Shown in pieces: positions 8,078 to 16,767 of a stretch of 46,039 nucleotides of DNA (the first letter of the stretch is position 1; each line of letters starts with the position of its first letter). The position numbers and the translations under genes are program-made. The notes under the pieces are model-generated. The model worked only from the letters and a program-made list of their open reading frames with translations. It searched no databases and was not told the origin of the DNA. The stretch is from an uncultured Bacteroidales bacterium (GTDB lineage Bacteria; Bacteroidota; Bacteroidia; Bacteroidales; UBA932): positions 1-46,039 of the forward strand of contig CAJOHV010000015.1 in the NCBI GenBank assembly GCA_905234485.1, written 5' to 3'.

Positions 8078-10834
8078 TTATCTATCCCAATAACTGCTGC
8101 TCTTCTTGAAGCGAAGCAGGTCTGCAAGCGATGCGGCGTTGGCTGCGATCTTGAAACTGTAGGACTGCCATGTGCCCAGCGGGACCCACGACACTGCGAT
8201 GTTGAAGCAGTGCAGATCGTACGAGGCGCTTATCTGAGTAGTAGTTATCTTTTTGGCGATAAAGTCGTAGCCGGAGGACGCGTTGATGGACATACGAGGG
8301 GTGAGTTTGATGTTGCCGCTCATACCCAGGGTAGCCGTGTATTTGGTGTCCTTCACGAGGGCGTCCAGGTCTTTGTCGTACTTGTCGTTAACCGTGCAGT
8401 TGAAACTGGTGTTGAAGTTCATAGACCACGGCACATTCGGGTTGGTGTAGTACAGCCAGCCGCCGGGCACATATTCCCCCGTGACGGGATGGTAGTAGAT
8501 CCTCTGGTAGTATTCGGCCGGGCTTCCGCTGTCCTCGCGGCCGTCGTTGCCGTTGATCGTGCCTTTTCCGGAGATCGAATATGACGCCGACGCCGAAGCG
8601 TTCGTGAAGCGGGCCAGCCCCTGCCCGGCCATCACTGCGTAGGTGTTGAAGCGCCTCGCGCTTCCGTTCACCGCATAGACGGCGTACGGATCGAACGCGG
8701 CGCTCGCGCTTATATTCACCTTTCCGAAGAGGTTGGTGCTCATAGAGGCGCTTATCTTGCTCATCTTCAGGGAGTCGGCGAGGAAGTTATAGCCGGTGCT
8801 GAAGTTTAACTGGTCCAGCAGTTTGACCTTCTTGCTGCCCTTGCCGGTGCTGTCCGCGGGGTCGCGCACCTTGGCCTCCAGGTTGTTTCCTATCGAGATG
8901 TTCGCCGTGGCGCTCTTGCCCTTGCTGGGGTATGAACCCAACTGACCCTGGTAGATGTTGTAGTCGTAAGTCTGCTCAACGCCGTTGTTATCCAGGGTGG
9001 ACACTGTCCTCCAACCATTGGCGTATGTGCCCTTTTCAGGGCTGAACGACATGCTCACGGAAGGGGAGATGACGTGCCTTATCGCCTGCACCTTGCTGTA
9101 GCGCCCGAAATTGAACATACCGTAGAGGCGGGTGCTCATCGAGACTGATCCTGAATAAGTCTGGGTGATGCCGAAATGGTTGAACGCCTTTCCTTCCTTC
9201 AGGACGAATTTATTCAGATCCGTGTCGAACACGGCTTCGCTGGATCTGAAGAACCAACTCTGGCCGTAACTGATCGAGGGATTGAAGTTGAAATACTTCA
9301 GCAACTGGAAACTCGGCAGACCTATCGAGAAGTTGTGGTTCATTCCGTTCTTGAACTTGTCTGCAAGTCCCAGCGCCTTGTCCATATCGAAATGTTTGGC
9401 GGAGTCCAGACACTCCCTCATGTAGAAGTTGATCTTGTTCTGCAGGGATGTGCTGTAGCCGAAGGATATCTTCTCCCAGGGCTTTTCCTTTCCGACCCTG
9501 GTCTTCTTCTTGAACGGATAGAAGGTGCTCACCGAGAGGGTGATGTTCGGGAGGGTAAAGGCATACGAACTGTCCCTGGAGTTCTGGCTGTGCAGGGCGT
9601 TCACGGAGAGGTTTACCTTGCCGTTCCAGTTGTGCGCGTATGAAATTGAAGATGAAATCTGGTTCTGGAGAGCCTCGTTGACCGAACGAGAGTTGTACTT
9701 GCTGTTCTGGGGGCTGGAGAAGTTCACCGAAGCGCTGAACGAAGTTCCGGGATGTGCCTTGCTGTCCTGCGAATGCTGCCATCTGAGACCAAAGTTGCCC
9801 GATGAATTGAAGTCCGGCGAACCTTGTTCTCCCACCTGGTCGTGAGAGATGGTCATCGAGAACGAACCGTTCGCTTTGTAGTTTATCTTGTAACGCGAGT
9901 TCACGTCCAAGGCCCACGAACCGAGGGTATAGTAGTCTCCAGTGACGGAGAGATCAAGATAATCGCCGAAGACGAAGTACATACCTCCGTCGCGCATGTA
10001 GAAGCCTCGCGCGGTCTCCTCGCCGAAGGTCGGCATCAGGAGGCCGGTGGCCCTTTCAGGGCGCTTGGGGATGAAGCCGAAGGGGATGCCCACGAAGGGC
10101 AGATGCACGTCCGCCACCACCAGGTGTGCCGGGCCGAACACCGTCTTGCGCGTGGGCTTGGTGACCACCTTCGCCACCGAGAGTTCCATCCAGTAGTGCG
10201 GGTGTTCCAGGTCGCAGACCGTGTACTTTCCGTGGTCCACGTTGATGGACTTGTCCGGCATCATCTTCACGTGGTCGCCGTGCAGAAGGCCGTCGTCCTC
10301 GGAGGTGATAACCTGCTTGATGCTGGCCTTACGGTTGTTGAAGTTGTACTTCACCTCGGCCATGTTGTAGGTTTTTCCGCCCTGGGTCATCACCGGCCGC
10401 CCTATCCATTCGCCCGTGAGGGTGTCCAGAACGCCGCGAGCATAGCAGACGCCAGTGTTAAGGTCGTACTCCATACGCTCGGCCTTGAGGGTTATGTCCT
10501 GGTACTGGACCGTGACGTCGCCGTAGTAGTAAATCTTACGGCCGCCGTCTGTGAACACTTCCACGATCGAGTCGCGCGCGGTGGAGAAAGCCGGCTGGGT
10601 GAGGGAACTGTTCTTGAGCATATTCAGGGAGTCCACCTTGAAAAGCGAATCCGCCCTGTGCAGCGAGTCCCTCCTGGCCAGTTCAGTGGAATCCGGAAGC
10701 ACCTTTTCTTTCTGGGGCCTGGCGCCGCCGGCAAGCGGTTTGCGGGGAGCATTCCTCTGCGCATAAGCATCCGCCCCGCCGAGTATCAGCAGGGTAATAA
10801 GAATCAGCAGGGTGTGGATGTATTTATTGCGCAA
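8078..10834 (-). CDS. lptD: LPS assembly outer membrane protein LptD
   Basis: LptD is the outer membrane barrel that, with LptE, inserts lipopolysaccharide into the outer leaflet. The 918-residue protein has a signal peptide (about 1-25, ending AYAQ), a short Pro/Lys/Ser linker, an OstA/LptA-like periplasmic domain ([24 protein letters not shown]) and a long barrel region full of alternating aromatic strands. It belongs to the Bacteroidota type, which is longer than the E. coli protein. The start is TTG (10834): the next codons lead directly into the signal peptide and there is no ATG in the first 25 codons. It diverges from the amidase gene, with overlapping promoters. rho lies downstream. 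Confidence 0.88.
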   Translation of the reverse strand: MRNKYIHTLLILITLLILGGADAYAQRNAPRKPLAGGARPQKEKVLPDSTELARRDSLHRADSLFKVDSLNMLKNSSLTQPAFSTARDSIVEVFTDGGRKIYYYGDVTVQYQDITLKAERMEYDLNTGVCYARGVLDTLTGEWIGRPVMTQGGKTYNMAEVKYNFNNRKASIKQVITSEDDGLLHGDHVKMMPDKSINVDHGKYTVCDLEHPHYWMELSVAKVVTKPTRKTVFGPAHLVVADVHLPFVGIPFGFIPKRPERATGLLMPTFGEETARGFYMRDGGMYFVFGDYLDLSVTGDYYTLGSWALDVNSRYKINYKANGSFSMTISHDQVGEQGSPDFNSSGNFGLRWQHSQDSKAHPGTSFSASVNFSSPQNSKYNSRSVNEALQNQISSSISYAHNWNGKVNLSVNALHSQNSRDSSYAFTLPNITLSVSTFYPFKKKTRVGKEKPWEKISFGYSTSLQNKINFYMRECLDSAKHFDMDKALGLADKFKNGMNHNFSIGLPSFQLLKYFNFNPSISYGQSWFFRSSEAVFDTDLNKFVLKEGKAFNHFGITQTYSGSVSMSTRLYGMFNFGRYSKVQAIRHVISPSVSMSFSPEKGTYANGWRTVSTLDNNGVEQTYDYNIYQGQLGSYPSKGKSATANISIGNNLEAKVRDPADSTGKGSKKVKLLDQLNFSTGYNFLADSLKMSKISASMSTNLFGKVNISASAAFDPYAVYAVNGSARRFNTYAVMAGQGLARFTNASASASYSISGKGTINGNDGREDSGSPAEYYQRIYYHPVTGEYVPGGWLYYTNPNVPWSMNFNTSFNCTVNDKYDKDLDALVKDTKYTATLGMSGNIKLTPRMSINASSGYDFIAKKITTTQISASYDLHCFNIAVSWVPLGTWQSYSFKIAANAASLADLLRFKKSSSYWDR

Positions 10835-10840
10835 AATTGC

Positions 10841-10848
10841 TATTTTTG
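10841..10848 (+). promoter_or_regulatory. Amidase -7 promoter element
   Basis: TATTTTTG matches TAnnTTTG, 41 bases before the amidase ATG. It points right and lies inside the leader region of the opposite lptD promoter. Confidence 0.6.
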
Positions 10849-10856
10849 TAGAGCCA

Positions 10857-10864
10857 CAAATATA
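10857..10864 (-). promoter_or_regulatory. lptD -7 promoter element
   Basis: Minus-strand TATATTTG matches TAnnTTTG and points left toward the TTG start of lptD 22 bases away. It faces the amidase promoter, only eight bases apart. Confidence 0.6.
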
Positions 10865-10889
10865 CTACATTATTTCCAAGTTATCAACG

Positions 10890-12017
10890 ATGAGACGCAT
10901 CCTGACTTCGCTTCTGTCCCTTCTGGCTTTGTCCGTGACGGCCCTTTCAAGCGACAAACTTTCGCTCAGCACGGTCGTTATCGACGCGGGTCACGGAGGA
11001 AAGGACCCGGGAGCCGTCAGCAAAGACGGTCAGTCCTACGAGAAACATTTCGCTCTGGACATAGCCAAAACCCTTGCGGAAAGGATCCGCGAGGGCTATC
11101 CGGATGTCAATGTGATCCTGACGCGCAGCACCGATCACTTCGTTACCCTCAATGACCGTGCCGAAATCGCGAACAAAGCGGGCGCGGACCTGTTTATTTC
11201 CGTGCATATCAATTCCGCGGGCGGCACAGCGGCCAACGGATACTCAGTGCACGTCCTTGGACAGTCGCACAAAGAGGGGACTGACCTCTATAAAGCGAAC
11301 CTCGCGATGGTCCAGCGTGAGAACTCCGTGATTATGCTGGACGACGATTATAATCCGGCCACGGCGGGATTCAACCCTGCGGATCCGGAGTCCTACATCT
11401 TTATGACTATGATGCAGAGCGCTTACCTCGAGCAGAGCATCCAGTTCGCCGAGGTAATCAGCGAGAATCTGGTCGGCGGCCCCATCAGAAACAGCCGCGG
11501 CGTCAGCCAGGATCCTTTCTACGTGCTATGGAAAACCTCTATGCCCTCCGTACTGGTGGAACTCGGCTTCATAAGCAACGAGCAGGACCTCGCCGCCCTC
11601 AAGCAGGAGAAGTGCCGCAAAGAACTCGCCGAGTGCCTTTTCAACGCATTCAAGGCTTATAAAACCGCCTACGACAGTTCGATGCAGGTCAGCAAACCGA
11701 TAATCCCCGCAGAGCCAAAACCCCAAACGCAGCCTCAGCCTCAGACAAAACCGGAACCCGAACCGGTCGTTTCGGCCGCAGTGCAGTACGGCATCCAGAT
11801 CGCGACTCTCTCAAAGGAACTGCCGGAAGGGGACGGCCGACTTCTCGGTTATAAACCAGTTGTTAAAAAGTCCGCGAACGGCAAGTTGTATAGACATGTA
11901 ATCGCGGTGTGCGCAACCAAGGAAGAAGCAAAGGCGAAGATGCCTGAAATTGCGAAGATATATCCCGACTGTTTCCTCGTTAAGATAGAAGGTGACAGCA
12001 TCAACAGGGTTAATTAA
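10890..12017 (+). CDS. N-acetylmuramoyl-L-alanine amidase with SPOR-like tail
   Basis: Zinc amidase of the Amidase_3 family that cuts the bond between N-acetylmuramic acid and the peptide stem of peptidoglycan, usually at the division septum. Of 375 residues, about 1-20 are a signal peptide. The zinc ligands are His35 (DAGHGG), Glu51 (SYEKHF) and His106 (SVHIN); the catalytic Glu lies in VLVELGF. A Pro/Gln/Lys linker follows (PKPQTQPQPQTKPEPEP). The last 75 residues (VQYGIQIATL to FLVKIEG) resemble a SPOR domain, which binds denuded septal glycan. ATG 10890 gives a clean signal peptide. A terminator follows at 12119. Confidence 0.93.
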   Translation: MRRILTSLLSLLALSVTALSSDKLSLSTVVIDAGHGGKDPGAVSKDGQSYEKHFALDIAKTLAERIREGYPDVNVILTRSTDHFVTLNDRAEIANKAGADLFISVHINSAGGTAANGYSVHVLGQSHKEGTDLYKANLAMVQRENSVIMLDDDYNPATAGFNPADPESYIFMTMMQSAYLEQSIQFAEVISENLVGGPIRNSRGVSQDPFYVLWKTSMPSVLVELGFISNEQDLAALKQEKCRKELAECLFNAFKAYKTAYDSSMQVSKPIIPAEPKPQTQPQPQTKPEPEPVVSAAVQYGIQIATLSKELPEGDGRLLGYKPVVKKSANGKLYRHVIAVCATKEEAKAKMPEIAKIYPDCFLVKIEGDSINRVN

Positions 12018-12118
12018 GCAAGAATACTTATTTAGAACGATTCCAAATTATAATAGTCACGATTATCAATTACTTACACATTTGTAAACTTTGTAAAGCA
12101 TTGATTTTCAAAGAAATG

Positions 12119-12142
12119 GGGCCCTTGATTTTTCGAGGGCCC
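12119..12142 (+). terminator. Hairpin terminator after the amidase gene
   Basis: GGGCCCTTGA (12119-12128), loop TTTT, then TCGAGGGCCC (12133-12142): a 10-pair stem with one G-U pair. It lies 101 bases past the amidase stop, ahead of the AT-rich dnaA upstream region. The U-tract is poor (TTCATT), so termination may be partial. Confidence 0.65.
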
Positions 12143-12214
12143 TTCATTGAAATATAAGCCAAAAAAAATAAATAAACAACATAAAAAAATATTTTTTGTT
12201 AAGAATTTTTCCCC

Positions 12215-12222
12215 CACATTTG
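12215..12222 (+). promoter_or_regulatory. dnaA -7 promoter element
   Basis: CACATTTG followed by C matches seven of eight positions of TAnnTTTG, with a TTTG 16 bases upstream (12195-12198) as a possible -33 box. The region 12150-12210 is very AT-rich. No clear TTATCCACA DnaA box was seen, so oriC is not claimed here. Confidence 0.45.
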
Positions 12223-12230
12223 CAGTCCGA

Positions 12231-12252
12231 CGATTAGTTACGTAACCGATCG
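12231..12252 (+). promoter_or_regulatory. Palindrome in the dnaA leader, possible operator
   Basis: A perfect 10-base palindrome, GTTACGTAAC (12237-12246), is framed two bases away on each side by CGAT and ATCG. The whole forms a 22-base two-fold symmetric site. It lies just past the predicted dnaA transcription start and 17 bases before the ATG, a good place for a repressor or an mRNA hairpin. Confidence 0.5.
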
Positions 12253-12269
12253 CTTTACCTAATTCATTG

Positions 12270-13697
12270 ATGCAAGAGAACGCTGAACACATAAAAGTGT
12301 GGGAGAACTGTCTGCACATTATCGAGCAGAACATAGAGCCCCAGCAGTACGAGACCTGGTTCAAACCTATCAGGCCCGTATCTCTTGTGGACAGCACCCT
12401 GACTATCGAAGTTCCTACTGATTATTATAGAGGTTATCTGGAGAGCGCATTCCTGGATATCCTCAGCAGGACCCTCCGCAGGGAACTCGGCGCCGGCGCG
12501 CGCCTGATGTACAGGGTAAGGCCGGTGCAGGGGCAGCAGCCCATCACCGTCTCAGGCGCAGAGGGCGCCGCGGCTCAGAACAAGCCCGTGTCGGTTCCTT
12601 CCTATTCGTCGTCAGGCAATCCGAGCGCGCTCGTATTCCCGGGCCTCAAGAGGATCCAGATCGACCCCAGGCTTAACCCGGCGTACCGTTTCAGCACTCT
12701 CATCGAGGGCGAATGCAACAAGTTGGGCATTACAGTGGGTAAAGACATCTCGTCCAAGCCGGGAAGCACCCCGTTCAACCCTCTGTTCATCTTCGGCGGA
12801 TCAGGCCTCGGAAAGACTCATCTGGCCCAGGCGGTAGGAAACTCAGTGAAGGAGCAGTATCCTGATCTGACGGTTCTGTACGTCACCGGTAACGAATTCA
12901 AGACCCAGTATATGGACGCGACCAGCGTGAGGAACAAACTCACGGACTTCCTCGCGTTCTATATGAAGATAGACGTCCTTATTATGGACGACATCCAGGA
13001 TCTGCTCGGAACCGGCAGCCAGAACGCCTTCTTCAACATCTTCAATTATCTTCACCAGAACGGCAAGCAACTCATCCTCACCTCCGACCGCGCTCCGAGG
13101 GATCTCGAGAGCTTCGAGGAAAGGATGCTCTCGCGCTTCAAGTGGGGTCTGTCCGTGGAATTGGGTCACCCTGATTTCAACACCCGTCTTGCAATGCTTC
13201 GCAAGCGCTGCCTCCAGGAAGGCCTTCCGGTGGAGGAAGATGTCTTGAAGCACATAGCCATGAATGTCAAGAACAACTTCAGGGAACTCGAAGGAGCCCT
13301 GATCTCGATGATGGCTTATGCGACTTACACCCACAAAGACTGCACGATCGAACTGGCAAACAGCATCGTGGAGAAGATAGTGGGCGAGAACACTAACGAA
13401 ATCAGCATTGCGAAGGTGCAGGACACCGTCTGCGAGTACTTCAAGATCACTCACGCAGACCTTATCTCGAACTCCCGCAAGCGCCAGATAGTGCAGGCGC
13501 GCCAGATTTCGATGTACCTCTGCCGTAACCTCATCAGCAACTGCTCCCTCTCTTCGATCGGAGCGGAGACCGGCGGCAAGGACCACAGCACGGTGCTGCA
13601 TTCCTGCGCCATCGTCTCTGACCTGATGTCAACAGACAGGGTTTTCAAGAAGTATGTCACTGACCTTCAGGGCATACTTTCCCCTGTAGAATTATAA
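12270..13697 (+). CDS. dnaA: Chromosomal replication initiator DnaA
   Basis: DnaA binds oriC boxes and opens the origin. The 475-residue protein has all four family domains: the N-terminal helicase-interacting domain (VWENCLHIIEQNIEPQQYETWF), a variable linker (about 90-120), the AAA+ ATPase with Walker A at 176-183 (GGSGLGKT) and Walker B LIMDDIQDL, and the C-terminal DNA-binding domain ending with the box-recognition signature GGKDHSTVLHS. ATG 12270 is chosen over the preceding TTG. pepD follows nine bases after its stop, with rpe behind it. The leader holds a conspicuous palindrome. Confidence 0.97.
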   Translation: MQENAEHIKVWENCLHIIEQNIEPQQYETWFKPIRPVSLVDSTLTIEVPTDYYRGYLESAFLDILSRTLRRELGAGARLMYRVRPVQGQQPITVSGAEGAAAQNKPVSVPSYSSSGNPSALVFPGLKRIQIDPRLNPAYRFSTLIEGECNKLGITVGKDISSKPGSTPFNPLFIFGGSGLGKTHLAQAVGNSVKEQYPDLTVLYVTGNEFKTQYMDATSVRNKLTDFLAFYMKIDVLIMDDIQDLLGTGSQNAFFNIFNYLHQNGKQLILTSDRAPRDLESFEERMLSRFKWGLSVELGHPDFNTRLAMLRKRCLQEGLPVEEDVLKHIAMNVKNNFRELEGALISMMAYATYTHKDCTIELANSIVEKIVGENTNEISIAKVQDTVCEYFKITHADLISNSRKRQIVQARQISMYLCRNLISNCSLSSIGAETGGKDHSTVLHSCAIVSDLMSTDRVFKKYVTDLQGILSPVEL

Positions 13698-13706
13698 TTT
13701 TCAACT

Positions 13707-15128
13707 ATGGATGCAACAAGAGTCCTTGAGATTTTCAAGGAGATTACCCGTATTCCCCGCGAGTCGGGCCACGAAGAACCCATCACCGCCTGGCTCCTCG
13801 AGTGGGCGAAAGCCCACGGCCTGGAGGCCAAGCGCGACGAAATCGGCAACGTATGCATAACCCGCGAGGCCGCCCCCGGAAAGGAAAACGTGCCCACGCT
13901 CGTGCTGCAGGCGCATCAGGATATGGTGTGCGAGAAACTCGCAGGCTCGAAGCACGACTTCCTTAAGGATCCCATCGAGTATGTGATCGAAGACGGCTGG
14001 ATGATTGCGAAAGAGACGACCCTTGGCGCCGACGACGGAATAGGCATCGCAGCCTGCCTGGCTCTTCTTGAGAGCAAAGACAAAACCGGTAAACTCGAGT
14101 GCATCTTCACCATTTCCGAGGAAACCGGAATGGACGGAGCCGAAGCGATGCAGCCCGGCTTCTTCACCGGCACGACCCTCATTAACCTCGACTCCGAAGA
14201 CGAAGGCCAGATGTTCATAGGCTGCGCCGGCGGAGTGACAACCGAAGCCACATATTCATTCAATACCGAGCCCGCCGGAAAGCGCGAGGCTCTCAAACTC
14301 AGCATCGCCGGCGGTCTTGGCGGCCACAGCGGCGACGACATCAACAAAGGCCGCGCGAACACTGTGATGCTGCTCCTGCGCTTCCTCTATTCGCAGTTGG
14401 ACGGCGGTCTCAGGCTCGTCTGCTTCGACGGCGGAGGCAAGCACAACGCCATCGCCCGCGACTGCAGCGCGGTCGTTCTGACCGACGATGCGGCGGCGCT
14501 GAAGGCGGCTTATGCCGAGTTCGGCCAGGTAATAGCGGAGGAATTCCACACCACCGACCCGAACCTCATGTTCAGTTGCACTCCCGCCCAGGCGGAAGAG
14601 GCGATGGACGAGGGCAGCACCCGCCGAATAGTCGCTTCGCTCTACGCCTGCCCGCACGGCGTTCTTGCTATGAGCCAGGACATCAAGGATTTCGTGGAGA
14701 CCAGCACCAACCTCGCAGCAGTTCACACTGACCTTTCGGACAACACCGTGTTCGTCTGCACTAGCCAGAGGAGCAGTTCCAGGCCCGCGTGCCGCGCCGC
14801 TGCCGCGAAAGTGGAGGCAGCGCTCGCGCTCGGCGGGGCCAAGGTGGTGCACCTCAGCGAGTATCCGGGCTGGAACCCGAATGTGAACTCGCACATCCTC
14901 AAGGTGTGTGTGGATTCTTACAAGAAGTGCTTCGGGGTCGAACCCCTGGTGCTCGCCATCCACGCTGGTCTGGAGTGCGGACTCTTCCTCGAAAAGTTCC
15001 CGGGCCTGGATATGATTTCGTTCGGACCCACTCTCAGGGGAGTACACGCCCCCGGCGAGAAACTCGAACTGGCCAGCCTGGACAAATTCGTCCGTCACCT
15101 GGAAGACGTAGTCGTAAATTTCAAATAA
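13707..15128 (+). CDS. pepD: Aminoacyl-histidine dipeptidase (PepD, M20)
   Basis: Cytoplasmic two-zinc dipeptidase of family M20C, which hydrolyses Xaa-His and other dipeptides. At 473 residues it is close to the usual 480-485. Metal ligands sit in the expected motifs: His in QAHQDMV, the bridging Asp in LGADDGIG, the catalytic Glu in ISEETG, Asp in NLDSEDEG, and the late His in AIHAGLECG. The lid domain starts at KLSIAGGLGGHSG. It starts nine bases after dnaA and is followed four bases later by rpe, so the three are probably co-transcribed. Confidence 0.93.
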   Translation: MDATRVLEIFKEITRIPRESGHEEPITAWLLEWAKAHGLEAKRDEIGNVCITREAAPGKENVPTLVLQAHQDMVCEKLAGSKHDFLKDPIEYVIEDGWMIAKETTLGADDGIGIAACLALLESKDKTGKLECIFTISEETGMDGAEAMQPGFFTGTTLINLDSEDEGQMFIGCAGGVTTEATYSFNTEPAGKREALKLSIAGGLGGHSGDDINKGRANTVMLLLRFLYSQLDGGLRLVCFDGGGKHNAIARDCSAVVLTDDAAALKAAYAEFGQVIAEEFHTTDPNLMFSCTPAQAEEAMDEGSTRRIVASLYACPHGVLAMSQDIKDFVETSTNLAAVHTDLSDNTVFVCTSQRSSSRPACRAAAAKVEAALALGGAKVVHLSEYPGWNPNVNSHILKVCVDSYKKCFGVEPLVLAIHAGLECGLFLEKFPGLDMISFGPTLRGVHAPGEKLELASLDKFVRHLEDVVVNFK

Positions 15129-15132
15129 AGTT

Positions 15133-15777
15133 ATGTTAGTAGCCCCATCACTTCTCACAGCGGATTTCCTTCATCTTGAAAAGGATGTGAGGATGGTCGA
15201 CGAACACGCGGATCTGATCCATCTGGACATTATGGACGGCACTCTGGTGCCCAACATCTCCTTCGGTTTCCCCGTGGTCGCCGGCATAGCGAGCATAGCC
15301 ACCAAGCCCATGGACGCTCACCTTATGGTGGTGAATCCGGACAAATGGTTCGAAAGGCTCAAGGAACTCGGCGTGCAGTACGTCAGTTTCCACATAGAGG
15401 CTTCCGGCTGCAGAACCGGTCGCTTCATACGCCAGGCGCACAAACTAGGCTTCAAGGTGGGAGTCGCCCTGAACCCGGACGTGAAGATCGAGAAGGTCTT
15501 CAAGTATGTGGGCAAGGCTGATTTCATCCTCGTGATGTCCGTCTTCGCGGGCTTCGGAGGCCAGAAATTCATCTACGAAACTATCGACAGAGTCACCAAA
15601 CTTAAAGCCGAGATAGTCCGCAAGGGTGCGCAGACCCTCATCGAAGTGGATGGCGGCGTGAACCCCTCGAACATTAAAGCCCTCGCGGAAGCGGGAGCGG
15701 ATATAGTGGTGGGAGGAAGCGCGGTGCTCGGCGCTCAGGACCCTGCAGCGGTGATCAAAGCCCTTCAGGAAGCCTGA
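15133..15777 (+). CDS. rpe: Ribulose-phosphate 3-epimerase
   Basis: Interconverts ribulose 5-phosphate and xylulose 5-phosphate in the pentose phosphate pathway, in the cytoplasm. The 214-residue TIM barrel has the start VAPSLLTADF, metal and catalytic residues in HLDIMDG and DAHLMV, and the final VDGGV and GGSAV phosphate-binding loops. One change is notable: the usual MSVNPGFGGQ loop reads MSVFAGFGGQ here, so the Asn-Pro pair is replaced. The 3' end overlaps birA tail to tail by 23 bases. It lies four bases after pepD. Confidence 0.95.
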   Translation: MLVAPSLLTADFLHLEKDVRMVDEHADLIHLDIMDGTLVPNISFGFPVVAGIASIATKPMDAHLMVVNPDKWFERLKELGVQYVSFHIEASGCRTGRFIRQAHKLGFKVGVALNPDVKIEKVFKYVGKADFILVMSVFAGFGGQKFIYETIDRVTKLKAEIVRKGAQTLIEVDGGVNPSNIKALAEAGADIVVGGSAVLGAQDPAAVIKALQEA

Positions 15778-16354
15778 AGACTCTCTTTCCAAATTCTTCT
15801 TGCAGCAACTTTCTGCCGTCTTCGCCGTAGATCATCTCGGCGTGGCGGCAGAAAATCTTATAGAAGGTCTCCATCTCGGCACGGATATCATACTCCTTGC
15901 CGGTAAGTTCTTTGAGGGAAACGGGATTAGGGAGTTCTGCGGGCCAGTTCTCTTCGTTGATGTTCAGGCCCACCCCGATAATGCTCGCCTTAACGAACTG
16001 GCCGTCCAGGACGTTTTCTATCAGGATACCGCAGATTTTCTTGTCGCCCACCCAGATGTCGTTAGGCCATTTGATTCGCGCCTGAACTCCATGGGCTTCC
16101 AGATACTTGACGAGGGCAACGGTGGTGATATGGGTCAGCACGATCGCATCGCGGGCATCCAGGACGCGGGGCTTGAGCACCACGGTGAAAGTGAGATTGC
16201 GACCGGGGGTGGCGTACCATGTGTGGAGCCCCTGCCCGCGGCCGGCAGTCTGACTTTCTGTCGCTATCACTGAAAAATTGTCAAGGGCATCCAGAGTCCT
16301 TCTGGCCTCGTTATTGGTCGAATCCAACTCGGCGAACCACTTAATTCCTGACAT
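15755..16354 (-). CDS. birA: Biotin--[acetyl-CoA-carboxylase] ligase, C-terminally short
   Basis: Joins biotin to the carrier lysine of biotin-dependent carboxylases. The 199-residue protein is a class I ligase with no DNA-binding domain. Seen motifs are WFAELDSTNNEA, the biotinyl-AMP loop AGRGQGLHTW, KWPNDIWV and KICGILIE. It ends at FRLPEGL, where most relatives continue for about 40-50 residues with a small SH3-like C-terminal domain. The last seven codons are read from the antisense of the rpe 3' end. A deletion that joined the two genes would explain this. The catalytic core is intact, so activity is possible. Confidence 0.88.
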   Translation of the reverse strand: MSGIKWFAELDSTNNEARRTLDALDNFSVIATESQTAGRGQGLHTWYATPGRNLTFTVVLKPRVLDARDAIVLTHITTVALVKYLEAHGVQARIKWPNDIWVGDKKICGILIENVLDGQFVKASIIGVGLNINEENWPAELPNPVSLKELTGKEYDIRAEMETFYKIFCRHAEMIYGEDGRKLLQEEFGKRVFRLPEGL

Positions 16355-16378
16355 CTTTACTTAGGTCCTATTTTTGTT

Positions 16379-16386
16379 TATATTTG
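16379..16386 (+). promoter_or_regulatory. rsfS operon -7 promoter element
   Basis: TATATTTG, a full TAnnTTTG match, 30 bases before the rsfS ATG. It faces the birA box five bases away. Confidence 0.65.
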
Positions 16387-16391
16387 TAGTG

Positions 16392-16399
16392 CAAAAATA
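16392..16399 (-). promoter_or_regulatory. birA -7 promoter element
   Basis: Minus-strand TATTTTTG, a full TAnnTTTG match, 37 bases before the birA ATG. It points left, across the rsfS promoter. Confidence 0.6.
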
Positions 16400-16416
16400 C
16401 ATATAATTCACAACTT

Positions 16417-16767
16417 ATGATTACACACGACCTGCGAGTCATAGCGGACGCTATCCTCGACAAAAAAGGGGAGAACGTTGTGTCGATTGACCTCCGCAGC
16501 ATAGGAACGGCGATTACGGACTATTTCGTGATTTGCGACGGAAGTTCCACCACAAACGTATCCGCAATTGCGGACAACATCCTCAAGGAAGCGAAAGAAA
16601 AACTCGGCCTCAAGCCCAGCAGAATCCAGGGTATGGAGAACAACTTCTGGATCATCATGGACTTCGGGAACATAGTGGTACACGTGTTCCAGAAAGAATA
16701 CCGCGAGTTCTACCGCCTGGAAGACCTCTGGGCAGACGCTCCTCACAAGACCTACAAAGTAAGATGA
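16417..16767 (+). CDS. rsfS: Ribosome silencing factor RsfS
   Basis: RsfS binds ribosomal protein uL14 and blocks joining of the subunits when nutrients are scarce. The 116-residue protein is the usual size. It shows the family core: VSIDLRSIGTAITDYFVICDG, then a helix (VSAIADNILKEAKEKLG), WIIMDFGNIVVHVF and FYRLEDLWADAP. It heads the rsfS-ftsH-cdsA operon. Its TGA overlaps the ftsH ATG (ATGA), which suggests coupled translation. Confidence 0.95.
   Translation: MITHDLRVIADAILDKKGENVVSIDLRSIGTAITDYFVICDGSSTTNVSAIADNILKEAKEKLGLKPSRIQGMENNFWIIMDFGNIVVHVFQKEYREFYRLEDLWADAPHKTYKVR

Noticed and set aside
12018..12269. Possible replication origin upstream of dnaA
   Set aside because: The region is AT-rich and next to dnaA, but no group of TTATCCACA-like DnaA boxes is visible. 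Only a terminator, a promoter and a palindrome could be supported.
12074..12397. Minus-strand ORF across the dnaA upstream region
   Set aside because: It crosses the terminator, promoter and start of dnaA in antisense and has no family resemblance.
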